Below, piece by piece: positions 1-8,830 of a stretch of DNA of 64,000 nucleotides. The number at the start of each line of letters is the position of its first letter. The first letter of the stretch is position 1. Location of the stretch: the NCBI RefSeq assembly GCF_032595355.1, contig NZ_JASMWN010000004.1, positions 186,001 to 250,000 on the forward strand, read 5' to 3'. The stretch comes from Sedimentitalea todarodis. GTDB lineage: Bacteria; Pseudomonadota; Alphaproteobacteria; Rhodobacterales; Rhodobacteraceae. A program made the position numbers and the translations under genes. Below the pieces are notes generated by a model that had not been told where the DNA came from, searched no databases, and saw only the letters and a list, made by a program, of their open reading frames with translations.

Positions 1-600
1 AATGATCCATGGAACGACTATTGGGGCTGCCGCAACTGCGGCGGCTGGAGTGGCAACCCGATCATCCGCAATCCGAATATTGATATCGATGTCGACGGCA
101 ACGTGAACATTGGCAATGAAATTGATCTGGGCGACCGGGAATGGAAACCGGACGACAAGCGCAGAAAGGATGCGAAAGACAAGATTGCCGACAGAAAAGG
201 CCCCGGCGGCGCAACCACGCTGCCGGTCAGGAAAGGCGACAACCGCGGGGATGCCATGCGCGCCAACCTCGCGCAGAAATCCGGCGCGGCCGACATCAGC
301 CGTCCGGGCGCAGCCGGCAAGTTGCCACAGGTCAATCGCCCTTCGGCGCGGCCTGCAAATATCAAGCATGACGCTATCTCCAAGACCCGTCCCGGGGCGG
401 GCAAGGCATCGGTCAACAGACCCGCATCCAAGCGACCGGCCATCAAGAAACCTGCGGCGGCAAGGCCAGCCGGCGGAAGCCACAAGGTCACAAGAAAAGC
501 GCCACACAAAGCATCAGCGATGCAAAAACGTGCCCCGTCGCACAAGGCCCGCGCGGCCTCGCATCGCGGTGGCGGTGGCGGTCACCGGAGACGGAGGTAA
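1..600 (+). CDS. DUF3300 domain protein, C-terminal part (5' end outside window)
   Basis: The reading frame is open from the first base of the window, so the start lies upstream; 199 codons are visible before the TAA. The first visible residues are rich in Trp, Cys, Gly and Asn, followed by an Asn/Asp/Val stretch and a basic, Ala/Pro/Lys/Arg-rich tail ending in a His/Gly/Arg run. This arrangement matches the C-terminal half of DUF3300 proteins as I know them. The next gene encodes a DUF2950 protein 4 bases downstream, and these two families commonly sit together. A GTG at 103 could be mistaken for a start, but the frame upstream of it encodes family-like sequence. The molecular role of DUF3300 is not established; an envelope or secreted location is likely. 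Confidence 0.75.
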   Translation, partial: NDPWNDYWGCRNCGGWSGNPIIRNPNIDIDVDGNVNIGNEIDLGDREWKPDDKRRKDAKDKIADRKGPGGATTLPVRKGDNRGDAMRANLAQKSGAADISRPGAAGKLPQVNRPSARPANIKHDAISKTRPGAGKASVNRPASKRPAIKKPAAARPAGGSHKVTRKAPHKASAMQKRAPSHKARAASHRGGGGGHRRRR

Positions 601-604
601 GATC

Positions 605-1504
605 ATGAAAAAGTTCCTTCTTTCAGGCCTCGCCGCAACCATGGTCTCGACCACGCCGCTGCTGGCGGAACCTGCTGTCTACGCCACACCGCATGATGCG
701 CTCATGGCGCTGATTGATGCGGTTTCGGCGCAGGACCGCGACGCGGTTCTTGCGGTTTTCGGACCCGAAAACGCGGATCTGGTCACGACCGGCAATGCCG
801 CCGAGGACCAGCGCAATCGACTGGAAGTATTGCAGATGTATGGCGAAGGCTACCGCATGGAGCCTCAGAATGACGCAGAGATCGTCATTGCCCTGGGGGC
901 CGACGATTGGCCCTTTCCGGTGCCCCTTGCCCGGACCGACGCAGGCTGGGCGTTTGATGCAGAAGCCGGTCGAGCCGAAATTCAGAATCGCGAAATCGGT
1001 GGCAACGAACTGGAGATCATTGACCTGATGGACGCCTATGGTGACGTTCAGGCCGCGTTCCGGCTGGTGGATCAGAACGGCGACGGGGTCATGGAGTTTG
1101 CCCGCAGGATCATCTCGGATGCCGACGCGCGCGACGGGCTGTTCTGGCCTGGCGTGGACAGTCCAATTGGTGCAAACCTCGCGCGGGCGGCGGTCGACGG
1201 GTTTAGCGATGGCGAGGTCGACTACGAACCGGACCCCTATCAGGGTTATTACTTCCGTATCCTGACCGGGCAGACCGATGCGGCCCCCGGCGGGGCGATG
1301 GAATATATCATCAACAACCATATGTTGGCCGGACATGCGCTGCTTGCGGTCCCGTCTGCCTATGGTGAAACCGGGTTCCACAGTTTCATGGTGTCGGAAA
1401 ACGGCATCATCCTTGAGGCAGATCTCGGACGCGACACGCTTGATATCGCAGCGGACATGACCATGTACGACCCCGGCGAGGGGTGGTCGCCAATTTCAGA
1501 GTAG
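605..1504 (+). CDS. DUF2950 family secreted protein
   Basis: This 299-residue protein begins with a signal peptide (MKKFLLSG start, hydrophobic core, probable cut after about residue 21 at LLA-E). The body matches DUF2950: an N-terminal segment resembling a stress/ageing index domain (residues 25-110), then a region rich in Asp/Glu and aromatic residues with a conserved PYQGYYFRIL segment, and a C-terminal part ending at a proline/glycine turn. The ATG is 4 bases past the stop of the upstream DUF3300 gene, and a GGAGG-like ribosome site (AGACGGAGG) lies inside the end of that gene, so the two are probably co-translated. Function unknown; exported to the periplasm or outside. It meets alkA tail to tail with only 2 bases between. 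Confidence 0.85.
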   Translation: MKKFLLSGLAATMVSTTPLLAEPAVYATPHDALMALIDAVSAQDRDAVLAVFGPENADLVTTGNAAEDQRNRLEVLQMYGEGYRMEPQNDAEIVIALGADDWPFPVPLARTDAGWAFDAEAGRAEIQNREIGGNELEIIDLMDAYGDVQAAFRLVDQNGDGVMEFARRIISDADARDGLFWPGVDSPIGANLARAAVDGFSDGEVDYEPDPYQGYYFRILTGQTDAAPGGAMEYIINNHMLAGHALLAVPSAYGETGFHSFMVSENGIILEADLGRDTLDIAADMTMYDPGEGWSPISE

Positions 1505-1506
1505 CG

Positions 1507-2157
1507 TCAGTCGGATAGTCCCTTGTTGCTGGTCGCGACCCGGTAATAGGCCCAGAGAATGCGCGCCGCGACCGAACGCCAGGGCGACCACGCCTCTGCC
1601 ATTTCGCGCAGGGCCCGGTCCTTTGGCCGGTCCGGCAATTCATAGAGAATGCGAGCCGCTTCCTGCAGGGCAAGATCACCCGGTGCAAAGACGTCGGCGC
1701 GCCCGAGGCTGAACATCGCATAGATTTCCGCTGTCCATGCGCCGATACCCGGCACCTGCATCAGTGTCGCGATCACGTCTTGGGAGGGGGCAGATCGCAG
1801 CGCCGTATAGTCGATATCGGCCGCTGCCAAAGCCCGCGCATATCGCATCTTTTGCCGGCTCAACCCGACCACGCGCAATGCCTCGTCATCTGTATCACGG
1901 ACGTTGGCAGGGTCGGTCAGACCCGCGTTCTGCATACGGGCCCAGATCGCACTCGCCGAGGCGACGCTGACCTGCTGGCTGACAATCGCATTCAAGAGTT
2001 GCGCAAAGCCGTCCGGGCGAAGGCGCAAGGGCAATGGTCCGGTTTCCTGCAAGGCCGCCGCCAGATGCCTGTCATGTCGCGCCAACCAATCGGCCCCTTC
2101 CCTGACACAGTCATCACCGATGATGATGCGCCCGACGCTCACAATCTGTCCACCCAA
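1507..2157 (-). CDS. alkA: DNA-3-methyladenine glycosylase II (AlkA-type, HhH-GPD)
   Basis: Removes alkylated bases such as 3-methyladenine from DNA as the first step of base excision repair. The 216-residue protein has the helix-hairpin-helix motif (VPGIGAWTA, residues 135-143) followed by the Gly/Pro-Asp loop with the expected catalytic aspartate at D161 (FAPGDLAL). It is the short form that lacks the N-terminal domain of the E. coli enzyme. Its start overlaps the end of cobK by 19 bases, so the two form a coupled leftward pair although their roles are unrelated. No iron-sulfur cysteine cluster is present, which argues against an endonuclease III type protein. Confidence 0.9.
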   Translation of the reverse strand: MGGQIVSVGRIIIGDDCVREGADWLARHDRHLAAALQETGPLPLRLRPDGFAQLLNAIVSQQVSVASASAIWARMQNAGLTDPANVRDTDDEALRVVGLSRQKMRYARALAAADIDYTALRSAPSQDVIATLMQVPGIGAWTAEIYAMFSLGRADVFAPGDLALQEAARILYELPDRPKDRALREMAEAWSPWRSVAARILWAYYRVATSNKGLSD

Positions 2158-2894
2158 TGCAAGGCTTCCCGGACGGTCTCGACCCGCAATACATCCGGTT
2201 GCGGTGGCCGCGCAATCAGGATCACCGGCAGCCCAAGTTCCCTTGCCGCGATCAGCTTGGTCTTGCTTGGCTCTCCGCCGCTATTTTTGGCAACCAATAC
2301 GTCAATCTCCAATTCACTCAGCGTTTCGCGTTCTTCGTCAACAGAAAACGGTCCCGTTCCAGTCACATAGCAGACGTTCTTGAGGTTCGCAGGCGGGGCG
2401 CGTTCTTCCAGTTGCCGCACGAAGAACCGGGCACTGCACTGTGCCACCAGATGCTCCAGTGTCGCGCGCCCGGTTGTTGTGAACACACGCTGCCCCGGCC
2501 GCAGAAACGCCGCGACCGCGCGTTCGTCGGCAACTTCGGTCCAGCGATCGCCCTCCTCCGGTGTCCAGGGCGGACGCAACACCTGAACAATCGGAACCGC
2601 CAGCCGCGCACAGACCCGCGCCGCGCTTGCACTGATCTGGTGGGCGAACGGATGAGTCGCGTCTACGACGGCGTCGATCCGCTCTGCCAACAGATAGCGG
2701 GCCATGCCATCCTCACCACCAAACCGCCCGTATCGCGTCGGCACCGGCAGCGGGCCGAAGCTGCGCGGGGGAAACAGGAACGATCCCGTCACCTTGCAAT
2801 CCGCGCGCTCCGAGAGCGCCGTTGCGAGATCGCGCGCCTCTCCCGATCCTGCCAGAAGCAGAATGTGCCGACGATGTTTCGGGAATGCATCCAT
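2139..2894 (-). CDS. cobK: precorrin-6A/cobalt-precorrin-6A reductase
   Basis: Reduces precorrin-6A with NADPH during corrin ring synthesis. The 251-residue protein carries the family features: GSGEAR near the N terminus (16-21), DATHPFA (78-84), and the GxGPF/xxE segment in the last third. I chose the ATG at 2894 because the family starts directly with a short basic stretch and the ILLLAGSGEAR strand; the in-frame ATG at 2981 would add about 29 residues of non-family sequence and run into the start of the divergent MFS gene. No other cob genes lie nearby, so it is detached from the main cobalamin cluster. The host needs B12 for NrdJ, encoded about 12 kb away. Confidence 0.9.
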   Translation of the reverse strand: MDAFPKHRRHILLLAGSGEARDLATALSERADCKVTGSFLFPPRSFGPLPVPTRYGRFGGEDGMARYLLAERIDAVVDATHPFAHQISASAARVCARLAVPIVQVLRPPWTPEEGDRWTEVADERAVAAFLRPGQRVFTTTGRATLEHLVAQCSARFFVRQLEERAPPANLKNVCYVTGTGPFSVDEERETLSELEIDVLVAKNSGGEPSKTKLIAARELGLPVILIARPPQPDVLRVETVREALHWVDRL

Positions 2895-2969
2895 GTCTTT
2901 GACACTATCCCCACCACCCCTATGCGCAAGCCGCTTGTGCCTCGCGGGTTTGGACGATAACCAGCCAGC

Positions 2970-4184
2970 ATGACTGACCAATTCGACGACAGGCGCGCCC
3001 GCCGCAATGTCTGGGTACTGGTAGCCGCACAGGCCATTCTGGGCGCACAGATGCCGATGATCTTTACCATCGGCGGGTTGGCCGGTCAGTCGCTGGCGTC
3101 AAACGTGTGCCTTGCCACGCTGCCGATCTCGCTGATTGTGCTGGGCTCGATGCTGTCGGCGACGCCCGTTTCGGCAATCATGCAGAAATTCGGACGCCGT
3201 GCCGGCTTCTTTCTCGGCGCGTTTGGCGGTGCCGTTGGCGGTGCTGTCGGAGCATATGGTCTTTATCTCGGCTCGTTCCCGGTGTTTCTGGCGGGCAGCT
3301 TCCTTACCGGTCTTTACATGAGCGCACAGGGATTTTACCGCTTTGCCGCTGCCGATACCGCCTCGGATGCCTTTCGCCCCAAGGCCATATCCTACGTCAT
3401 GGCCGGCGGTCTGGTGTCGGCGGTGATTGGCCCGCAACTGGTCAAGGCCACCAGCCAGGCTTTTGTGGTCCCGTTTCTTGGCACCTACATCGCGGTCATC
3501 GCGGTGAATGTGATTGGCGGATTTCTGTTCTTCCTGATCGACATCCCGAAACCCGTTGCGCCCAGTGCCGGCGCGCCGCGCGGCCGCAGCCGGTGGGAGT
3601 TGATCACCACCCCGCGCATCGCGGTAGCCGTGATATGCGCCATGGTCTCCTATGCCTTGATGAACCTCGTGATGACCTCGACTCCCCTGGCCGTGGTGGG
3701 TTGTGGATTTACCGAGGGCAACGCCGCAGACGTAGTATCATTCCACGTGCTTGCGATGTTCGCCCCGTCCTTCTTTACCGGCCACCTGATTGCGCGGTTC
3801 GGGGTCGAACGGATTGTCGCGCTCGGGCTGTTGATCCTTGCCAGCGCGGGGATGGTTGCCCTGAACGGGGTGCAGCTCGAAAATTTCTTTGTGGCACTCG
3901 TCCTCCTTGGCCTTGGCTGGAACTTTGGCTTCATCGGCGCCACCACCATGCTGGCAGGCGCACATGAACCACAGGAACGGGGCCGGATGCAGGGGTTGAA
4001 CGACTTGCTGGTTTTCGGCGGTGTCACGGTGGCGTCATTGGCATCAGGTGGGCTGATGAACTGTTCCGGGGGCAGCGCGATCGAAGGTTGGACGGCCGTC
4101 AACATGGCGATGATCCCGCTCTTGTGCCTCGCGGGCGGGGCGCTGGTGTGGCTGATGCTGCAGCCCAGGGAACAGAACGTCTGA
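2970..4184 (+). CDS. MFS transporter
   Basis: A 404-residue polytopic protein with about 12 hydrophobic segments. The loop between segments 2 and 3 contains FGRRAGFF (equivalent to the MFS signature A), and a basic loop (RGRSRWE) splits the two halves near residue 205. Hydrophobic patterning is that of Rhodobacterales MFS carriers; the substrate cannot be told from sequence. It is divergent from cobK with about 75 bases between starts, which must hold both promoters. It ends one base from the stop of the convergent squalene/phytoene-synthase-like gene. Confidence 0.85.
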   Translation: MTDQFDDRRARRNVWVLVAAQAILGAQMPMIFTIGGLAGQSLASNVCLATLPISLIVLGSMLSATPVSAIMQKFGRRAGFFLGAFGGAVGGAVGAYGLYLGSFPVFLAGSFLTGLYMSAQGFYRFAAADTASDAFRPKAISYVMAGGLVSAVIGPQLVKATSQAFVVPFLGTYIAVIAVNVIGGFLFFLIDIPKPVAPSAGAPRGRSRWELITTPRIAVAVICAMVSYALMNLVMTSTPLAVVGCGFTEGNAADVVSFHVLAMFAPSFFTGHLIARFGVERIVALGLLILASAGMVALNGVQLENFFVALVLLGLGWNFGFIGATTMLAGAHEPQERGRMQGLNDLLVFGGVTVASLASGGLMNCSGGSAIEGWTAVNMAMIPLLCLAGGALVWLMLQPREQNV

Positions 4185-4185
4185 A

Positions 4186-4974
4186 CTACCAGCGGCCAGC
4201 TGCCGCCTGCCACATCAGCCCCAGGCGCTTGCGCGCTTCACTGGCACCGAGGCGCCCCTCGGCAACGCGGGCGGGGCTTTCGACGACCTGTCTGAGAATG
4301 GTTTCACCCTGCCAGCCAGCAAGCAACGCCGCGCCGGCGTCCTTGCCGATTTCCCGTCGCCGCGCACGGGCGCGGGCCAGGCGAGCCAGCCCATGCCGCG
4401 CCAATGCCCGAACCCCGTCAGGCGTGCCATCCAGCAGCGGCACGCGCCGCAGCACCTCTAGCTCCGGGATCGCCCGGAACCAGTTCGCAAGCCCCGATGC
4501 AAAGGCAAAATCGCGAACAACCTCCTCCTCGGCAGCGCCCAGCATCCGCGCCGCCAGCCACATGAGCGTGCCAGCGGTCTGCTCGATGTAGCGCTCGAAA
4601 TGATCGCTGTCTTCAAACGGATCGCGGTAGATGTCCCAACGACGCACCGCGATCATCTCGTCCGCCTGCGCGGCAAGATCCGGTCTCAGAACCTCGGCCA
4701 GTGGTGTCACCACTTCGTGCCGCCGGACCAGCCCGCCTGCCGCGATCTCCGCCACCGCATCGCGCCACCATTGCAGGCGCATCTCGGCAATCATCGCCTC
4801 CTGCGTGACCCATGGCGCGCGAGCGACCTCGACATTCATGGCATAGATCGGAAACAACACCCGCCGCGCAGCGACCGGGGCCGCCATCGCCGCCATGAAC
4901 CGATCCGGATCGCCCCGCTGTACCAGCGCGGCGCAGGCCGTGAGATCCTCGGCAAATCCGTCCTGCCCGGTCAC
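4186..4974 (-). CDS. squalene/phytoene synthase family protein, probably non-catalytic (NDUFAF6-like)
   Basis: A 262-residue protein with the all-helical isoprenoid synthase fold; the stretch around residues 41-75 (YAMNVEVAR ... EMRLQWWRDAV) is diagnostic of this family's NDUFAF6/Sicily branch. True phytoene or squalene synthases have Asp-rich metal sites here and again near residues 160-180; in this protein both are replaced (NVEVAR; ANWFRAIPELE). It is therefore unlikely to bind Mg-diphosphate in the usual way. In mitochondria NDUFAF6 is a complex I assembly factor; a similar role here is inference. The start is a GTG at 4974 that overlaps the TGA of the upstream methyltransferase (GTGA), which fixes the start. 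Membrane association is possible. Automatic annotation would probably say phytoene synthase. Confidence 0.8.
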   Translation of the reverse strand: MTGQDGFAEDLTACAALVQRGDPDRFMAAMAAPVAARRVLFPIYAMNVEVARAPWVTQEAMIAEMRLQWWRDAVAEIAAGGLVRRHEVVTPLAEVLRPDLAAQADEMIAVRRWDIYRDPFEDSDHFERYIEQTAGTLMWLAARMLGAAEEEVVRDFAFASGLANWFRAIPELEVLRRVPLLDGTPDGVRALARHGLARLARARARRREIGKDAGAALLAGWQGETILRQVVESPARVAEGRLGASEARKRLGLMWQAAAGRW

Positions 4975-5684
4975 CGTGGCCGCGCCAGCATCAGCGCATA
5001 GGCAATCCGGTCCTGCGCAGTTCGCCAAAGCGCGATCTCTCGCTCGGTTGCGGCGACGGGTTCGCGCAGGCCGGGATCGTCCGTGGCACGCAGCGCAACC
5101 AGATGCGCAGCCAGCGGCGTATAGTACCGCTGCCACGCTGCGCCGATGATCTGCCGATGATCCAGCACCTCAAAATCGGCGGCCTCGATGCGTGCAGCGA
5201 TCCCGTCCAGATTCGTGATCGCGGGATACTCTTGCCAAAATGCAGAGACGGTTTCATCTGCAGACCCCAGCAGAACCGGCTCGGAAAATGCCACGGTTCC
5301 ACCCGCTGCCAATCCGGAACGCCATCCGCGCAACCCTGCGGTCACGCCAAGAAAGTAGATCGCCCCGGCACACCAGATCAGATCAAAGGGTCCGTCCAGA
5401 CGCGCCATATCGCCCTGCCGGACCGTGACATTCGGAATTCTCTCACACCGGGCCTGCGCTTCTTTCACCAGATGTGGCAGTTGTTCAATCGCAGTGATCT
5501 GCGCCTTGGGCAGCGCGTTCGCCAGCGTCTCGCTATCCGCCCCTGAACCACAGCCCGCATCACAGACCGCCCGCGCCCCGTTCAATCCAAGGCGCTTGAT
5601 CGCCCAGGCAACATCGGCGGGATCGCCCGGTCCCTCGCGGTCCAGACCCGTGTAGATCCGCGCCAGCACCTCCTCGTCGGTCAT
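4971..5684 (-). CDS. class I SAM-dependent methyltransferase
   Basis: A 237-residue protein with a Rossmann methyltransferase core: motif I DAGCGSG at about residues 42-48, an acidic residue after the second strand (IEQ), the GDMARLDG motif II region, and the LIWCAGAIYFL segment for motif IV. Substrate not evident. I place the start at the ATG (5684) that overlaps the TGA of the upstream citramalate synthase (ATGA) rather than at the in-frame ATG five codons earlier. Its own stop overlaps the GTG of the squalene/phytoene-synthase-like gene. The three genes are translationally coupled. A small-molecule substrate is more likely than a protein or RNA, given the lack of extra domains. Confidence 0.85.
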   Translation of the reverse strand: MTDEEVLARIYTGLDREGPGDPADVAWAIKRLGLNGARAVCDAGCGSGADSETLANALPKAQITAIEQLPHLVKEAQARCERIPNVTVRQGDMARLDGPFDLIWCAGAIYFLGVTAGLRGWRSGLAAGGTVAFSEPVLLGSADETVSAFWQEYPAITNLDGIAARIEAADFEVLDHRQIIGAAWQRYYTPLAAHLVALRATDDPGLREPVAATEREIALWRTAQDRIAYALMLARPR

Positions 5685-7303
5685 GCGTCGCCTGCGCAAT
5701 CGCGCACAAGTTTCCAGCGGATCGCATCCAGAAGGGCCTCGAAACTGGCATCGACGATGTTCGGGCTGACCCCCACGGTCGACCAGCGCCGCCCCTTGCC
5801 GTCTTCGCTGTCGATGATCACGCGGGTCACCGCCTCGGTGCCACCCTGGGTAATGCGCACCTTGAAATCGACCAGCCGCATGTCTTCGAGCACGGATGAA
5901 TACTGCCCCAGATCCTTGGACAATGCCTTGCTCAGGGCGTTCACCGGCCCCCGGTCGCTGCCATCCTCATCCAGCGATTCACTGACCGACAGCAGTTTCC
6001 GGCCATCGACCTTCACCACCACCACAGCCTCGGACAGGCTGATCATCTTGTTGTACTTGTTCTTGCGCCGCTCGACCGTGACCTTGTAGCGCTTGACCTC
6101 GAAGAACTCGGGCATTTCGCCGAGTGCCGCGCGCGCCAGCAGTTCGAAACTCGCCTGCGCCGTGTCGTAGGAATAGCCCTGATCCTCGCGCTGCTTGATC
6201 CGCTCCAGGATCAGCCCAAGCGCCGGATTGTCTTTATCGACCGTCAGCCCGGCCTCGGCCAGTCGCCTGCGCAGGTTTGATTGTCCGGCCTGATTGGACA
6301 TCGGCACGATCCGCTGATTGCCCACAAGGGTCGGCTCGATATGCTCATAGGTACCGGGATCCTTGAGGATCGCACTCGCATGCAAACCCGCCTTGTGGGC
6401 AAAGGCGCTGGCCCCGACATAGGGCGATTGACGCATCGGTACACGGTTCAGGATATCGTCCAGCATCCGGCTTGTCCGGGTCAGCCCGGCCAGCGCCGCG
6501 CGGCTGACGCCGGTTTCAAAGCGGCTGGCATAGGGTTCTTTCAACAGCAGCGTCGGGATCAGCGAGGTCAGGTTGGCATTGCCACAGCGTTCCCCCAGCC
6601 CGTTCAACGTTCCCTGAACCTGCCGCGCGCCGGATTCGATCGCTGCAAGCGAGCAGGCCACCGCGTTTTCAGTGTCGTTGTGGGTGTGAATGCCCAACCG
6701 CTCGCCGGGGATCCCTGCGGCGATCACCTCGGTGACAATGCGGCCAACCTCGGAGGGCATGGCCCCGCCATTGGTATCACAGAGCACGATCCACCGTGCC
6801 CCGGCTTCGTGTGCTGCGCGACAGCAGGCCAGCGCATACTCCGGGTTGTCGTTGTAGCCATCAAAGAAATGCTCGGCATCATAGAGCGCCTCACGCCCCT
6901 GCCCGACAATATGCGCAATCGATGCGCCGATGTTTTCGAGGTTTTCCTCAAGCGTGATCCCGAGTGCCGCGGTAACATGATAGTCATGCGATTTGCCCAC
7001 CAGACAGACCGTACCGGTGCCCGCGTTCATCACCGCGGCGAGAACATCGTCATTCGCCGCCGATCGCCCGGCGCGTTTGGTCATGCCAAACGCCGCCAGC
7101 CTTGCCCGCGTCTGCGGAGCCTCGTCGAAAAACGCGCTGTCCGTGGGGTTCGCACCTGGCCAGCCGCCTTCTATGTAGTCGACACCGAGATCGTCCAGCG
7201 CCTTGGCGATCTGCACCTTCTCCGCAGTCGAGAACTGCACGCCCTGCGTCTGCTGCCCGTCCCGCAGCGTGGTGTCGTAGAGATAGAGGCGTTCACGGGT
7301 CAT
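5681..7303 (-). CDS. cimA: citramalate synthase
   Basis: Condenses pyruvate and acetyl-CoA to (R)-citramalate, opening the threonine-independent route to 2-oxobutyrate and isoleucine. The 540-residue protein has the DRE-TIM barrel signature (YDTTLRDGQQTQG, from residue 9), the metal-binding HTHND (206-210), the GxGERCGNAN loop, and a C-terminal LeuA-type regulatory domain (about residues 400-535) where leucine or isoleucine feedback usually acts. The TTLRDG(Q)QT(Q)G pattern and GGWPG after strand 2 fit the CimA/LeuA-like subgroup rather than isopropylmalate or homocitrate synthases. The start at 7303 excludes a 29-residue low-quality N-terminal extension. First gene of a coupled three-gene set. 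Confidence 0.9.
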   Translation of the reverse strand: MTRERLYLYDTTLRDGQQTQGVQFSTAEKVQIAKALDDLGVDYIEGGWPGANPTDSAFFDEAPQTRARLAAFGMTKRAGRSAANDDVLAAVMNAGTGTVCLVGKSHDYHVTAALGITLEENLENIGASIAHIVGQGREALYDAEHFFDGYNDNPEYALACCRAAHEAGARWIVLCDTNGGAMPSEVGRIVTEVIAAGIPGERLGIHTHNDTENAVACSLAAIESGARQVQGTLNGLGERCGNANLTSLIPTLLLKEPYASRFETGVSRAALAGLTRTSRMLDDILNRVPMRQSPYVGASAFAHKAGLHASAILKDPGTYEHIEPTLVGNQRIVPMSNQAGQSNLRRRLAEAGLTVDKDNPALGLILERIKQREDQGYSYDTAQASFELLARAALGEMPEFFEVKRYKVTVERRKNKYNKMISLSEAVVVVKVDGRKLLSVSESLDEDGSDRGPVNALSKALSKDLGQYSSVLEDMRLVDFKVRITQGGTEAVTRVIIDSEDGKGRRWSTVGVSPNIVDASFEALLDAIRWKLVRDCAGDA

Positions 7304-7438
7304 TCGGCACCCCCCCGACAGAGGATCCGGACGGGCCAAAGGCCCGGCTAGCGCCTGGCCCTCCCCCGGGAGGGCGCTTTGCACCCACACCGGGTCGGGC
7401 GCTGGCCTGTGTTGTGCAATAGAAGAATCTGGGAAATC
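7304..7438. other. intergenic stretch between cysS and cimA with GC-rich hairpins
   Basis: This 135-base gap holds short inverted repeats, including GGGCC-AAA-GGCCC near 7336-7348 and a CCCTCCCCCGGGAGGG stretch near 7361-7376. On the minus strand they lie after the cysS stop and before the cimA start, so they could end the cysS transcript, but no T-run follows. No coding potential seen. Confidence 0.4.
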
Positions 7439-8830
7439 TCATGGGGTGTTCCCCCAAAGTTCATCCAATAGGTTCACATCAAATCGCGCGGTCTTCTCAA
7501 ATTCGGGTTCACCAACAGTGTCCTTAACCACAACACCTGCTCGGGCCATTCCGTCTCGAATTCTGTCAGCGCGCTCAAAGTCCTTTTTCCTTCTCGCATG
7601 CTCTCTTTCCTGCAACAGATAGCGAACCAAACCTGTCTCTGCATCGGAAAATCCTGGCACCATCGCCCAATCGGGAATTCCATTCTCTAGAAAGCCCAAC
7701 ACGCGCATGCTGGCACGAAGAGTAGTCACGTCATTTGAATTGGAAAGAACGTGACATTCGGTCAGCGCTCCGTGCGTGTTTAAATCGTTGGATAACTCAA
7801 GCTCCACCTGTGGATGAACTTTACCGGTCCCAGCTTCAGCTAAGCCGATTTGTCTGTACCATTTTCTTAAGGTTACCTCAGCTTCCCGCGCCTTCTCCAC
7901 TGTCCAATCCATCGGCTTGCGGTAATGCGTCGACAGAAAAACGAACCGAATGACCTCGCCCGGAACCCCCTGTTCCAGTAGATCCCGCACGGTAAAAAAA
8001 TTGCCCAACGATTTGGACATCTTCTTGCCTTCGACCTGCAACATCTCGTTGTGCATCCAGACCCGCGCAAAATCGCCTTCGGGGTGTGCGCAGCAGCTTT
8101 GGGCGATCTCGTTCTCATGATGCGGGAACATCAAGTCGTTGCCGCCGCCGTGAATGTCGAAACTCTCGCCCAGCAACTCATGTGCCATGGCCGAGCATTC
8201 GATATGCCAGCCGGGACGCCCCCGGCCCCATGGCGAGCCCCACCCCGGCAGGTCCGGCGTAGACGGTTTCCACAGTACGAAATCCATCGGGTTCTTCTTG
8301 TAGGGCGCGACCTCGACCCGCGCACCGGCGATCATGTCATCGACCGACCGGCCCGAAAGTTTGCCATACTGTTCCCGCCAGCTGTCCACCGCGAACAGCA
8401 CATGCCCCTCGGCCTCATAGGCGTGACCCTTGGCAATCAAATCTTCGATCATCGCCACCATCTGCGGAATGTACTGCGTGGCGCGCGGCATGTGATTTGG
8501 TTCCAGCACCCCAAGCGCGCCCATATCATCCAGAAACCATTGGATTGTCTCTTCGGTGATCTCGCCAATCGCGCGACCGCTCTCGGCCGCCCTTGCGTTG
8601 ATCTTGTCGTCCACGTCGGTGAAGTTGCGCACATAGGTCACGTGATCTGCGCCATAGGTGTGCCGCAAGAGCCGATACAGCACGTCGAACACCACCACCG
8701 GGCGTGCATTGCCCAGATGCGCCCGATCATAGACCGTGGGCCCGCAGACATACATCCGCACAGTGTCGGGATCGATGGGGGCAAACACCTCTTTCTTGCG
8801 GGACTTGGTGTTGTGCAGCTTGATCGTCAT
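7439..8830 (-). CDS. cysS: cysteinyl-tRNA synthetase
   Basis: Charges tRNA-Cys with cysteine. The 463-residue protein has the class I signatures: HLGN (38-41, the HIGH motif), KMSKS (270-274), and the zinc ligands C29, C212 and H237. The start at 8830 (MTIKLHNT) is the family start; an earlier in-frame ATG adds 12 unlikely residues. The last 155-160 codons (about 7439-7930), covering the helical bundle and the C-terminal anticodon region, are visibly less GC-rich than the rest: two 60-base lines counted by hand (7561 and 7681) give 29/60 each, against 43/60 at line 8221. The protein reads through without damage, so the gene appears functional but may be a recombinant mosaic. Divergent from the aminotransferase gene across about 260 bases. 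Confidence 0.95.
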   Translation of the reverse strand: MTIKLHNTKSRKKEVFAPIDPDTVRMYVCGPTVYDRAHLGNARPVVVFDVLYRLLRHTYGADHVTYVRNFTDVDDKINARAAESGRAIGEITEETIQWFLDDMGALGVLEPNHMPRATQYIPQMVAMIEDLIAKGHAYEAEGHVLFAVDSWREQYGKLSGRSVDDMIAGARVEVAPYKKNPMDFVLWKPSTPDLPGWGSPWGRGRPGWHIECSAMAHELLGESFDIHGGGNDLMFPHHENEIAQSCCAHPEGDFARVWMHNEMLQVEGKKMSKSLGNFFTVRDLLEQGVPGEVIRFVFLSTHYRKPMDWTVEKAREAEVTLRKWYRQIGLAEAGTGKVHPQVELELSNDLNTHGALTECHVLSNSNDVTTLRASMRVLGFLENGIPDWAMVPGFSDAETGLVRYLLQEREHARRKKDFERADRIRDGMARAGVVVKDTVGEPEFEKTARFDVNLLDELWGNTP

